A stretch of DNA of 64,000 nucleotides from CAZMGY01 sp964565945 [NCBI: uncultured bacterium] (GTDB lineage: Bacteria > GCA-001730085): NCBI GenBank assembly GCA_964565945.1, contig CAZMGY010000010.1, positions 27,344-91,343 on the forward strand. Direction: 5' to 3'. A model generated the notes under the pieces. That model was not told the DNA's origin and did not search any database. It saw nothing but the letters and a program-made list of their open reading frames with translations. Both the position numbers and the translations under genes were made by a program. Positions 17,510 through 25,681 of this stretch are shown in pieces; position 1 is the first letter of the stretch; the number at the start of each line of letters is the position of its first letter.

Positions 17510-20500
17510 ATGTTGAATTGGGCATTAAAGGCTGTTCTTGGAACCAAAAGTCAACGTGATGTTAAAAAACTACGCCCTCGTGTCGAATGTATCAATCAGA
17601 TGGAAGCCGAGTTTGAAGCCTTAAGTGATGACGCGCTTCAGCAAAGAAGTAGAGCCCTTAAAGAACGCATACAAAAGGATATTGATAAGCATTATGAGGT
17701 CTATGAAGTACTTAAGCGTGAATGCCGTTACGAGGTTGACCGTCTGAAAGCGGCGGAGGATGATCTGAAAAAAGCCAAGCAGAAAATCTTAGATGATGTT
17801 TTGGAAGAAGCTTTTGCCATGGCTCGTGAAGCGGGCAAGCGTGTTCTGAACATGAGGCATTACGATGTTCAGCTGATGGGCGGGATTGTATTGCACCAGG
17901 GCAAAATTGCCGAAATGACAACTGGAGAGGGAAAGACCCTTGTGGCTACTTTGCCAGTTTATCTCAATGCTTTAACCTGTCGCGGTGTGCATGTGGTGAC
18001 GGTCAATGATTATTTGGCCGAACGTGACCGCCATTGGATGGGGCCTTTGTATGAGTTTTTAGGACTGACAGTGGGTGTGATTCTGTATGATATGAATCCT
18101 CAGCAACGCCAGGAAGCCTACGGTTGTGATATTACCTTTGGTACGAATAATGAGTATGGTTTTGATTATTTGCGTGACAACATGGGTGTCTCCAAAGAGG
18201 ATCAGGTACAACGGCCTATGAATTATTGCATTGTTGACGAAGTTGATAGCATTTTGATTGATGAGGCTCGGACTCCTTTGATTATTTCGGGATCTGTGGA
18301 GACGGTTTCGCATTGTTACGACGAAGTGAAATCAACGGTTTGTGACTTGGTCACCAAGCAGAATATTTTGCTCGAAGGTTTTTACAAAGAGTTGGACAAA
18401 GCTATCGAGGGGGAGGATGATTCTTTAGATAAATGGTTGTATGTGATTCATCGTGGGGCTCCCAAAGATCCATCTTTTTTGAATCGCATTTCGAAGCATC
18501 CCAAACTTAAGCGGAAGCTCGAATCGTCGCTAACGTATTATGGTAGCAAAGAACGTGCTAAGGAGCGAGTGGCTCTTGAAGAGAAGCTTTTGTACATTTA
18601 TGATGAAAAAAGCCGCGATGTGAGTTTGTCAGCTAACGGTGAGGAAATTTTATCCAGCGATTCTGACGATCAATTTCAATTGGATGACATCACCGAAGTG
18701 ATTGCGGGCATTCAAGCCGATGATTCTTTATCGCAAGAGGATAAAGAGATCCAAGAGAACGAAGTTTATCAAAATTATGAACACAAAGGTAAGCGTATCC
18801 GTAGCTTTGAGCAATTGCTCAAAGCTTACGTTTTGTTTCATCTCGATGTGGATTATGTGGTGGACGATAATAAAGTCGTTATTGTGGATGAGTTTACGGG
18901 TCGGATGATGCCAGGGCGACGTTTTAGCGATGGTTTGCACGAAGCCTTGGAAGCCAAGGAAAATGTTCAGATTCAAAGAGAATCGCAAACCTTAGCCACT
19001 ATTACCTTTCAAAATTATTTTCGGATGTATCACAAACTCTCTGGAATGACTGGTACGGCTGATACCGAGGCTGGTGAGTTTCATGAAATTTACAAGTTAG
19101 ATGTGGTGGTGATTCCGACCAACCGCCCGATGCAGCGCGAAAACAATCCCGATGTGATTTACAAAACCTCACGCGAGCGTTTTAACGCTGTGGTGGATGA
19201 GATTGAACAAATGCATCGTCAAGGACGTCCTGTGTTGGTGGGGACTGTTTCGATCGAAAGGTCGGAACATATTGCGCAGTTGCTCCAGCATAAAAAAATC
19301 ATTCATGAAGTGTTGAATGCCAAAAATCATGCCCGGGAGGCCGAAATTATTACCATGGCAGGGCAGGGTGGTGCGGTGACGATTGCTACTAACATGGCTG
19401 GTCGCGGTACTGACATTGTTTTGGGCGAAGGTGTTAGTGATAAAGGTGGCTTACATGTGATTGGCACCGAGCGTCATGAATCTCGCCGGATTGATAATCA
19501 GTTGCGAGGACGGGCAGGACGTCAGGGAGACCCTGGTTCGTCGCGTTTCTTTTTGTCTTTTGAAGATGATCTGATGCGCATTTTTGGATCAGACCGGATT
19601 GCTCGGTTGATGGAACGTTTGAACATGGAAGAAGGCGAAGACATTCAGAGCCCCTTGGTGACGCGTGCCATCGAAACAGCTCAAAAGCGTGTGGAGGCGC
19701 ACAACTTCGATATTCGCAAATGGCTGCTCAAATACGACAATGTGATGAATAAACAACGGGAGGTGATTTATGCCTACCGTCAGGTGACGTTAGAGCAAAA
19801 TGATCTTTTGGAGCATGTGTTTGAACTAGCTGAAGAGATGACCTATGCTTTGGTATGTGAGCAAATCCAAATTAGTGATGAGCAGGATGATGAATTTGAT
19901 GGGAAAGTTTTGGCTAAAGAATTGATTGATGCCTTTCGCTTGTCGATCGCGTCCGAAGATTTGGTGAAGGTCTATGAACAAAATAAGATTGAGTCTTATG
20001 TGTGGGATACTTTGCGCCAAGACTTTGAGCGCAAAATATCCTCTGTGGACCAAGAAGATCTTTTGCGCTACATGCGTTACCGTTTATTAGAATCTTTGGA
20101 TAAATATTGGAAAGACCATCTCTATATGATGGACGAGCTTCGCGAGAGCGTTGGTTTGCGCGCTTATGGTCAAATTGATCCTTTGCATGAGTATCAGAAA
20201 GAAGGCCATCGCTTGTTCACTGCGATGGTGGATCAAATGAAAGCCGAAGCGATTTTGGACATTATGTCGATGCCGATCATTCATGTGACAGATACATCTC
20301 TTGAAGAGCTTAAACAAGAGGCGATGGATTTAGTTTATCCAGATTTTCAAATGCCTGTGCAGCTTTCTGAGCCAGCAATGGAGCATCAAGATGGGGGGAC
20401 ATCTTTAAGCTATGATGACTATCAGATGCCGCAGATTGATCAAGACACCAAGCACACATATGTGCGTAAAAATGAGAAGGTTGGACGCAACGCCCCTTGC

Positions 20501-20545
20501 CCCTGTGGCAGTGGGAAAAAATACAAAAAATGTTGCGGGCATTAA
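17510..20545 (+). CDS. secA: Preprotein translocase ATPase SecA, long form
   Basis: Motor ATPase of the Sec export channel. Walker A is MTTGEGKTLVATLP near residue 138, the DEAD-type VDEVDSILIDEARTP follows near 245, then GMTGTADTEAGEFHEIY and NMAGRGTDIVLGEG, and finally the zinc-binding tail NAPCPCGSGKKYKKCCG. At 1011 residues it is about 110 longer than E. coli SecA. Most of the excess lies between residues 265 and 440, with an insert containing VIHRGAPKDPSFLN and LLYIYDEKSRDVSLS, which resembles the long SecA of Bacteroidota, PVC and some candidate phyla. AAGGA lies upstream of ATG 17510. The last 16 nt overlap lnt. Confidence 0.96.
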   Translation: MLNWALKAVLGTKSQRDVKKLRPRVECINQMEAEFEALSDDALQQRSRALKERIQKDIDKHYEVYEVLKRECRYEVDRLKAAEDDLKKAKQKILDDVLEEAFAMAREAGKRVLNMRHYDVQLMGGIVLHQGKIAEMTTGEGKTLVATLPVYLNALTCRGVHVVTVNDYLAERDRHWMGPLYEFLGLTVGVILYDMNPQQRQEAYGCDITFGTNNEYGFDYLRDNMGVSKEDQVQRPMNYCIVDEVDSILIDEARTPLIISGSVETVSHCYDEVKSTVCDLVTKQNILLEGFYKELDKAIEGEDDSLDKWLYVIHRGAPKDPSFLNRISKHPKLKRKLESSLTYYGSKERAKERVALEEKLLYIYDEKSRDVSLSANGEEILSSDSDDQFQLDDITEVIAGIQADDSLSQEDKEIQENEVYQNYEHKGKRIRSFEQLLKAYVLFHLDVDYVVDDNKVVIVDEFTGRMMPGRRFSDGLHEALEAKENVQIQRESQTLATITFQNYFRMYHKLSGMTGTADTEAGEFHEIYKLDVVVIPTNRPMQRENNPDVIYKTSRERFNAVVDEIEQMHRQGRPVLVGTVSIERSEHIAQLLQHKKIIHEVLNAKNHAREAEIITMAGQGGAVTIATNMAGRGTDIVLGEGVSDKGGLHVIGTERHESRRIDNQLRGRAGRQGDPGSSRFFLSFEDDLMRIFGSDRIARLMERLNMEEGEDIQSPLVTRAIETAQKRVEAHNFDIRKWLLKYDNVMNKQREVIYAYRQVTLEQNDLLEHVFELAEEMTYALVCEQIQISDEQDDEFDGKVLAKELIDAFRLSIASEDLVKVYEQNKIESYVWDTLRQDFERKISSVDQEDLLRYMRYRLLESLDKYWKDHLYMMDELRESVGLRAYGQIDPLHEYQKEGHRLFTAMVDQMKAEAILDIMSMPIIHVTDTSLEELKQEAMDLVYPDFQMPVQLSEPAMEHQDGGTSLSYDDYQMPQIDQDTKHTYVRKNEKVGRNAPCPCGSGKKYKKCCGH

Positions 20546-22014
20546 AGCTAGTTCATGGTGGCGCTTTCCTGGGAGCTGTTCTGTGCTTTGTTTTGTCTTG
20601 GGACTTTAATGTTTTTCCTTTAATTTGTGTGGCATGGACGCTTGTTCTTTGGGGTTTAAAGGATCGTCCGAACCGAACCGCTCTGGGCATAAGTTATCTG
20701 TTGGCCTGTGTGGTTTACTTGATACTGATGCGTTGGATGATTCCGACATCTTTGTTAGGCTGGGTGTTTACCTGTTTGTATTTGTCTTTGTATTGGCCCA
20801 TGTTTGTGTATATCTACAAGCGTTGGGGCGATGATCATCCTTGGGCGGTGGCCTGGTCGTGGGTTATTTTAGAATATGTGCGAGAGACTTTATTGACGGG
20901 CTTACCTTGGCTTCCGCTAGGTTCAGCTTTAAGCACATCTGGTATTCTGCGCCAATCGGCAAGTTTGTGGGGTGTGATGGGCCTATCTTTTGTGGTGATG
21001 ATCTTTAATGTTGCACTAAGTAATTATTGGCAACACAAAAATGTGAGGTCGAAAAGAGATCTTTTGTTGGCATGTTTGGCACTTTTGGGATGTGCGGCTT
21101 ATGGCTATGTAGTTTTGCAAAAGACGGTTCCGGCTTCTCCTAAAAAAGCTTTTCAAATGGGAGCTCTTCGCACAGATCTTTCGATTGCCTTTAAGTGGGA
21201 TCGTAAGAATCTTGATCAGGTTGTTGCTCATCACGAACAGCTAAGTCGCACTTATTTGGATAAGTATCCAGAGGCTAATTTGGTGGTATGGCCTGAAACG
21301 GCTATTCCTGATTATCTTCGTCGTCGTCCACTAATGTTTCGCCGTTTAGCTCAGATTGCTCACGACTATCAAACCTATGTGATGGTGGGAGCAATGGATG
21401 TAACAATGAAAGATGGCAAAGGTGCTCGTTATTACAATTCTGCCATGTTGTTAAGTCCGCATAAGACTTTGGTGAAAGTGTATAATAAAATCAAAGTGTT
21501 GCCTTTTGGCGAGTACACGCCCTTGAAACACTGGTTCCCTTGGATGTCTTTTTTGGTGCAAAATGAGGCGGACTTTTCACCTGGACAGCATTGGGTTTTG
21601 TTTGAAGTGGGAAGCGTTCGCTTTGCCAACCTAATTTGTTATGAGGATAGTTTTTCAGGCTTTGTTCGTCAATTTGCCCAGCGAGGTGCCGAGTTCTTCT
21701 TGGTGAGCACCAATGATGCTTGGTTTGGTTCGGCACATGCCAGGCAGCGTCTTAAGATGATTCGTATGAGAGCGGTTGAATTTGCTAGACCTATTGTTCG
21801 TGTAGCTAATCAAGGTGTGACGGCATGGACTGATGTTCATGGGGAAATCGTGAAGCAACACGATGATCTCGGTGTGATGGATGTGACCTTGTTACTACCT
21901 GATCAAGCTAGACGGACCGTGTATAGCCGTTGGGGTTACTTTATGTTTTGGCCTTTAACGGTGTTGTGCTTATGGACGTTGAGTCGTCGAAAAAACTCTG
22001 CTAAAATTGGGTGA
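20530..22014 (+). CDS. lnt: Apolipoprotein N-acyltransferase
   Basis: Adds the third acyl chain to lipoproteins at the inner membrane, a step characteristic of diderm bacteria. The first 210 residues contain several transmembrane helices. The nitrilase-like domain that follows has the catalytic Glu in VVWPETAIPDYL, Lys in YNKIKVLPFGEYTPL and Cys in LICYEDSFSGFVRQ, with the later ANQGVTAWTDVHGEIV typical of the family. A last transmembrane helix (YFMFWPLTVLCLW) closes the protein. ATG 20530 lies within the 3' end of secA (16-nt overlap), so translation is probably coupled. Length 494 is normal. Confidence 0.93.
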   Translation: MLRALKLVHGGAFLGAVLCFVLSWDFNVFPLICVAWTLVLWGLKDRPNRTALGISYLLACVVYLILMRWMIPTSLLGWVFTCLYLSLYWPMFVYIYKRWGDDHPWAVAWSWVILEYVRETLLTGLPWLPLGSALSTSGILRQSASLWGVMGLSFVVMIFNVALSNYWQHKNVRSKRDLLLACLALLGCAAYGYVVLQKTVPASPKKAFQMGALRTDLSIAFKWDRKNLDQVVAHHEQLSRTYLDKYPEANLVVWPETAIPDYLRRRPLMFRRLAQIAHDYQTYVMVGAMDVTMKDGKGARYYNSAMLLSPHKTLVKVYNKIKVLPFGEYTPLKHWFPWMSFLVQNEADFSPGQHWVLFEVGSVRFANLICYEDSFSGFVRQFAQRGAEFFLVSTNDAWFGSAHARQRLKMIRMRAVEFARPIVRVANQGVTAWTDVHGEIVKQHDDLGVMDVTLLLPDQARRTVYSRWGYFMFWPLTVLCLWTLSRRKNSAKIG

Positions 22015-22046
22015 GCGAGAATTTCTAATACATAGGAGGTGCAACG

Positions 22047-22658
22047 ATGAAAATCAAAGCCATGAAAACTTGGATGTCAGTTGTTCTTATTACAATGATT
22101 TTAGGAAACTTTGTCGATTTGTGGGCCGATAAGGATGATCAAGGGGCGGTGGATGTTCGCCAAGGTCAATCCCCTCAAGTGATGTTGGAACGAGATTTTT
22201 ATTTAGACACTTTTTACGATGATTTGGCTCAGATGCATCATCGGATGTTGCGCATTCTCAATACCCCTGATAGCTTTTTTGGAGATAGCCCTTTTGTTGC
22301 GCAGGGGGCACGTCACCAAGGGTTTTCTCTCAATATTGATATGCGTCAAGACAAAGATTATTTGATTATCACCTGTGATTTACCTGGCATGGACAAAGAT
22401 AAAATAGATATTTTCATTGACCAAGATGTTTTGACGATCAGCGGTGAGCGCAAACGTTTGGAAGAAACCAAAGAAGAAGGTGAGGAGCGTTACATTTATC
22501 AGTCGTTCCAAGAGTTTGGGCAATTTTCTCGAAGTGTTAAAATTCCTAAGTCGATTGATCCTGCCGACACTAAAGTTTCTTACAAAGATGGTGTTTTGAC
22601 CATTAAACTGAAGCATAAAGACGAAGAGAATAAACCTTTTAAAGTTAAAGTAGCTTAA
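22047..22658 (+). CDS. Small heat-shock protein (Hsp20) with signal peptide
   Basis: The C-terminal 110 residues are a complete alpha-crystallin domain: FSLNIDMRQDKDYLIITCDL, PGMDKDKIDIFIDQDVLTI, SGERK, the FSRSVKIPKSID loop and YKDGVLTIKLKH. Unusually the N-terminus looks like an export signal (MKIKAMKTWM, then VVLITMILGNFV, then LWADK), so the chaperone is probably periplasmic rather than cytoplasmic. A very strong ribosome-binding site (TAGGAGGTG) precedes ATG 22047, arguing that the signal-bearing start is the real one. It lies 32 nt after lnt on the same strand. The function as an ATP-independent holdase is inferred from the family; its periplasmic site is inferred from the signal. Confidence 0.88.
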   Translation: MKIKAMKTWMSVVLITMILGNFVDLWADKDDQGAVDVRQGQSPQVMLERDFYLDTFYDDLAQMHHRMLRILNTPDSFFGDSPFVAQGARHQGFSLNIDMRQDKDYLIITCDLPGMDKDKIDIFIDQDVLTISGERKRLEETKEEGEERYIYQSFQEFGQFSRSVKIPKSIDPADTKVSYKDGVLTIKLKHKDEENKPFKVKVA

Positions 22659-22856
22659 GTTATGAATTACAAGAAAGGCTCCTTTATTTGAATCGGTGTA
22701 AGGTTGTATTAAGATATTGAATGAACTGAAATAGGAAATTAATGGATTGTGCTTACGAAAAAAGAACTTAATTTATTAGTGATGCTGCAGGTGCTGTTTT
22801 TAATTTAACACTTGTGGGCTAAGTGCCAATCTTTACCCGCGTTAACTTTTCAAACC
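22659..22856. other. Intergenic region between hsp20 and prfB promoter
   Basis: I see no gene, no clear terminator and no recognisable RNA. Confidence 0.3.
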
Positions 22857-22886
22857 TTGACAAATGATCTTGAATCCTCGTATAGT
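22857..22886 (+). promoter_or_regulatory. Promoter for prfB
   Basis: Consensus TTGACA at 22857-22862, 18-nt spacer, TATAGT at 22881-22886, 44 nt before the prfB ATG. The -35 hexamer is perfect. Confidence 0.7.
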
Positions 22887-22930
22887 TTAGTTTCGTTCAG
22901 AAGTTAAAACCCTGGGATAAAAATACAGTG

Positions 22931-24029
22931 ATGGAGCATATTGGATCTACCCTAAAAGACCTTCGTGAGTGCGTTGATCGTGCGAAGGAGTATCTTTGAC
23001 TTTGCGACTCAGCAGCAGCAATTAAATGATTATGAAGCTCAAATGGCTGAACCTGAGTTTTGGTCGTCGGATGGCAAGGCTGATGTCATACAAACCGTCA
23101 AACAGCTCAAACTGCTGATTGAACCTTGGCAGGTCATTGGACAGGAGCTGCAAGATTTGCAGGAGTTTTATGAATTTTTGCAAGAACAAGCTGACGATGA
23201 ATCCGAAGAAATGATCGGTGATGTGGAGCGCGACTTGCAAGTGTTGGTCAAATCGGTTGAGCAAGAAGAGTTAAAAGTTATGCTGGGCAACGAAGAAGAT
23301 GTGTGCAACGCTTTTTTGGCAATCAATGCTGGTGCTGGCGGGACTGAATCCTGTGATTGGGCGAGTATGCTTTTGCGTATGTATCAACGTTGGGCCGAAA
23401 AAAAAGGATTTACGGTCAAAACCGTCGACTTACTGCCTGGTGAAGAGGCTGGTGTTAAAAATGTGATCATCTTGATTGAAGGACCGTATGCCTTTGGTTA
23501 TTTGAAGTCCGAACGAGGTGTTCATCGTTTGGTGCGCATTTCGCCTTTCGATTCGAACAAACGTCGCCACACATCCTTTGCTTCGGTGGATATTACGCCC
23601 GAAATTGACGAAAATATTAATATTGATGTTGATGAGAATGATCTTAAAATTGATACTTATCGTGCTGGAGGCGCAGGAGGACAGCATGTGAACAAGACCG
23701 ATTCGGCGGTTCGCATTACGCATGTGTCCACAGGAATTGTGGTGCAATGTCAGAATGAACGTTCGCAGCATAAAAATAAGGCCTCGGCCATGAAGATGAT
23801 GAAGTCTAAGCTTTATGAAAAAGAATTGCAGGATAGGCGTGAAAAGCAAGAAGCGTCTTACTCTGAAAAAAGTGAGATTGCTTGGGGGAATCAAATCCGT
23901 TCCTACGTGTATCAGCCTTACACAATGGTGAAAGATCACCAAACTAATTATCAGTCTGGCAATGTTTTAGGTGTGATGGATGGAGATTTAGATCCATTTA
24001 TTGAAGCCTATCTGAAACATAAAACGTGA
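22931..24029 (+). CDS. prfB: Peptide chain release factor 2, expressed by programmed +1 frameshift
   Basis: Terminates translation at UGA and UAA. The gene is in two frames: 22931-22996 codes MEHIGSTLKDLRECVDRAKE plus YL, then an in-frame UGA (22997-22999) is bypassed by a +1 shift so that reading resumes with GAC at 22998. Joined, the protein has 365 residues, the normal RF2 length. Domain 2 has the RF2 stop-codon motif region ISPFDSNKRRHTSFASV, and domain 3 has the peptidyl-hydrolysis motif AGGAGGQHVNKTDSAVR. The frameshift autoregulates RF2: low RF2 lets the ribosome pause and shift. It has its own promoter and ends 30 nt before the next gene. Confidence 0.95.
22985..23000 (+). promoter_or_regulatory. 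prfB programmed +1 frameshift site
   Basis: AAGGAG (22985-22990), a 3-nt TAT spacer, then CTT TGA C (22994-23000). The internal Shine-Dalgarno sequence 3 nt before the slippery CTT-UGA-C is the known RF2 arrangement. The TAT spacer codon before CTT also matches the classical site. Confidence 0.93.
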
Positions 24030-24059
24030 ATTTAACGAAAAATGTTTTGAGGGGGAGTA

Positions 24060-24833
24060 ATGTTTCGCTATCATATTTTGGCGAGTGGAAGTTCGGGTAA
24101 TTTGACTTTGATTCAAAGTCCCGAAGCTAATGTGGTGATTGATTGCGGTATCAGTGGGCGTAGAGTAGTTCAGAAGCTTAATTCGCTGGGCCTAAGCTTA
24201 GAAGATTTGGATGCCGTTTTGGTAACACATAGCCATAGTGATCACACGCAGGGTTTACCTCAAGTGACAAAGGTGGTTAAGCCGTGTTTGAGTAACTTAC
24301 TTTACGATGCGATCAGTGATCGGATTGCTGATCATCAGGAACCGCTCCTTTTCCGTTCCAACGAAGCTTTTTGGATCAAAGATATACATGTGTTGCCTGT
24401 TCGAGTCAGCCATGATTGTGTTGACCCAGTTTGCTTTGTCCTACGATGTGGAGAAGATAAAATGGCTGTGGTGACAGATTTAGGAGAGGTGAATGCCTCC
24501 TTGGTGGACGAAATCCATGGAGCGCGGGTGGTTATTATGGAGGCCAATCATGATTTGGGGCTATTGTCGCGCAGTCCACGCCCAGTGTCTTTGAAAAATC
24601 GCATTATTAGCAAAGTGGGGCACTTGTCGAATCGCAGTTCGGGGCGTTTTTTGGCTGATGTTCATAGCGAAACACTCGAAGAAGTAATTTTGGTGCATCT
24701 GAGTCGCGATTGCAATACGCCAGAATTGGCTCTGGAGACGATTAAAGAAGAAATGCAGCAAAAACAGATTGTTTTTGATCAATTCCGAGTGGCGGGTCCT
24801 GAGGGCATTCTCGGTTCTATTCTTTACAACTAG
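24060..24833 (+). CDS. Metallo-beta-lactamase-fold hydrolase, YycJ/WalJ-like
   Basis: The N-terminus FRYHILASGSSGNLTLIQ and the metal motif LVTHSHSDHTQGLP near residue 59 place it in the YycJ/WalJ branch of the metallo-beta-lactamase superfamily, thought to be nucleases or phosphodiesterases. Further ligands are likely His in VRVSHDCVDP, Asp in AVVTDLGEVN and His in the C-terminal VHLSRDCNTPE. Length 257 is typical. GAGGGGGAG precedes ATG. No walK/walR genes are adjacent, so a cell-wall role is not indicated by context; function in DNA processing is only a family-based guess. Confidence 0.75.
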   Translation: MFRYHILASGSSGNLTLIQSPEANVVIDCGISGRRVVQKLNSLGLSLEDLDAVLVTHSHSDHTQGLPQVTKVVKPCLSNLLYDAISDRIADHQEPLLFRSNEAFWIKDIHVLPVRVSHDCVDPVCFVLRCGEDKMAVVTDLGEVNASLVDEIHGARVVIMEANHDLGLLSRSPRPVSLKNRIISKVGHLSNRSSGRFLADVHSETLEEVILVHLSRDCNTPELALETIKEEMQQKQIVFDQFRVAGPEGILGSILYN

Positions 24834-24860
24834 AATTTGTCTAAAGTAGGTGAGAGCTAT

Positions 24861-25013
24861 TTGCTTTTAAAAGAATTACTTCATCCCGAGGGTTTGCAGT
24901 TGTTGCATGGACTCGGCTCCTCTTTTGATATTACCTCTGTTTATGAATTGGATTAATTATTGGGTTTAGGTGTTGATCCTGTCCAAATTAGTTATGGCAA
25001 CACGATTAAATAA
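24861..25013 (+). pseudogene. Remnant of a lysine/ornithine decarboxylase (fold III PLP enzyme)
   Basis: In one frame the stretch reads HPEGLQLLHGLGSSFDITSV, then YELD, a TAA at 24954-24956, then LLGLGVDPVQISYGNTIK and a second TAA. The GSSFD, LGVDP and ISYGNTIK sequence is characteristic of bacterial lysine/ornithine decarboxylases of the alanine-racemase fold, about 30 residues after the PLP lysine. There is no start, no PLP-lysine segment and two stops, so only about 50 codons of a dead gene remain. Confidence 0.65.
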
Positions 25014-25048
25014 TAACTACGACGACTTCGTCGAAAAGAGCGGAGACT

Positions 25049-25120
25049 TGGTGGAGCAAAGTTGTTGAGGAGTTGAAACGTATCCTTGCTAAGCTACGGG
25101 GCTTTTGTGACGACCACTGC
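25049..25120. repeat. Copy A of a 72-nt duplicated segment of the antiporter gene
   Basis: Matches 52361-52432, inside the cation/proton antiporter gene, in the same orientation, at about 64 of 72 positions by eye; the first 31 nt are identical. In this copy it covers the 3' end and stop codon of the tlpA-like gene and the sequence just beyond. See copy B. Confidence 0.85.
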
Positions 25121-25609
25121 TTTTCTCAAGCCGAGCGTTCCAATCAATGTTTCTTTATCGGCCACACCCACATGACTCCAGATCAATTGACCCTCTTTGT
25201 TGACAAGAAAGAGACTAGGAATACCCCGAACGCCATAACTTTGGGCGACGCCTTTGTTGTCGTGCAAGACCATCATTTTGGAATAGCCCATCTTGTTGAT
25301 ATAAGCGATGGGGGCTTCAATGTCATTGTCAACGTTAATAAGCAAAATGGTGTAATGGTCTCCTGGGAACTCATTCAAAATATGATTGATTTCAACCAGT
25401 TCTTGGAGACAAGGAGGGCACCAGGTGGCCCAGAAGTCAATCAAAACTTTTTGTCCACGAAAGTCACTTAGGCTAACGGTGTCTCCATTAATTGTTTTGA
25501 GTGTAAAATCAGATACAGCTCTTTGAGGTTTAGCTGCGGTTAAATATCCAGATAGAACAAGAGATATTGCTAAGCAAATGGATGTTGTTAATTTTTTATA
25601 TCGGAACAT
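25094..25609 (-). CDS. TlpA/ResA-type exported thiol-disulfide oxidoreductase
   Basis: A signal peptide covers residues 1-26 (basic FRYKK, hydrophobic LAISLVLSGYLTAA). The mature part is a thioredoxin-like domain of the AhpC/TSA-TlpA type: SDFTLKTINGDTVSLSDFRG, the redox motif ATWCPPCLQEL near residue 73 and the cis-Pro region GIPSLFLVNKEG. It probably reduces periplasmic disulfides, for example in cytochrome or general envelope redox. The final residues KAVVVTKAP and the TAG stop lie in a segment duplicated from the antiporter gene, where the homologous codons read GAVVVNKAPQ and the stop codon corresponds to that Gln. The natural C-terminus was therefore replaced. Confidence 0.88.
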   Translation of the reverse strand: MFRYKKLTTSICLAISLVLSGYLTAAKPQRAVSDFTLKTINGDTVSLSDFRGQKVLIDFWATWCPPCLQELVEINHILNEFPGDHYTILLINVDNDIEAPIAYINKMGYSKMMVLHDNKGVAQSYGVRGIPSLFLVNKEGQLIWSHVGVADKETLIGTLGLRKAVVVTKAP

Positions 25610-25681
25610 AAATGTACCCTTTCTTCGCTAGGTTTCTCATCTTACACCTAATTTGTATGTGCCTCTTTCCAAGTATGCCCA

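Noticed and set aside
23430-23942. 170-codon minus-strand frame opposite prfB
   Set aside because: Shadow frame; histidine/phenylalanine-rich composition typical of antisense reading.
22965-24029. prfB read as a single gene starting within the second frame, or as a pseudogene with an early stop
   Set aside because: The stop is the known RF2 recoding site with internal Shine-Dalgarno and CTT TGA C; the joined protein has normal length.
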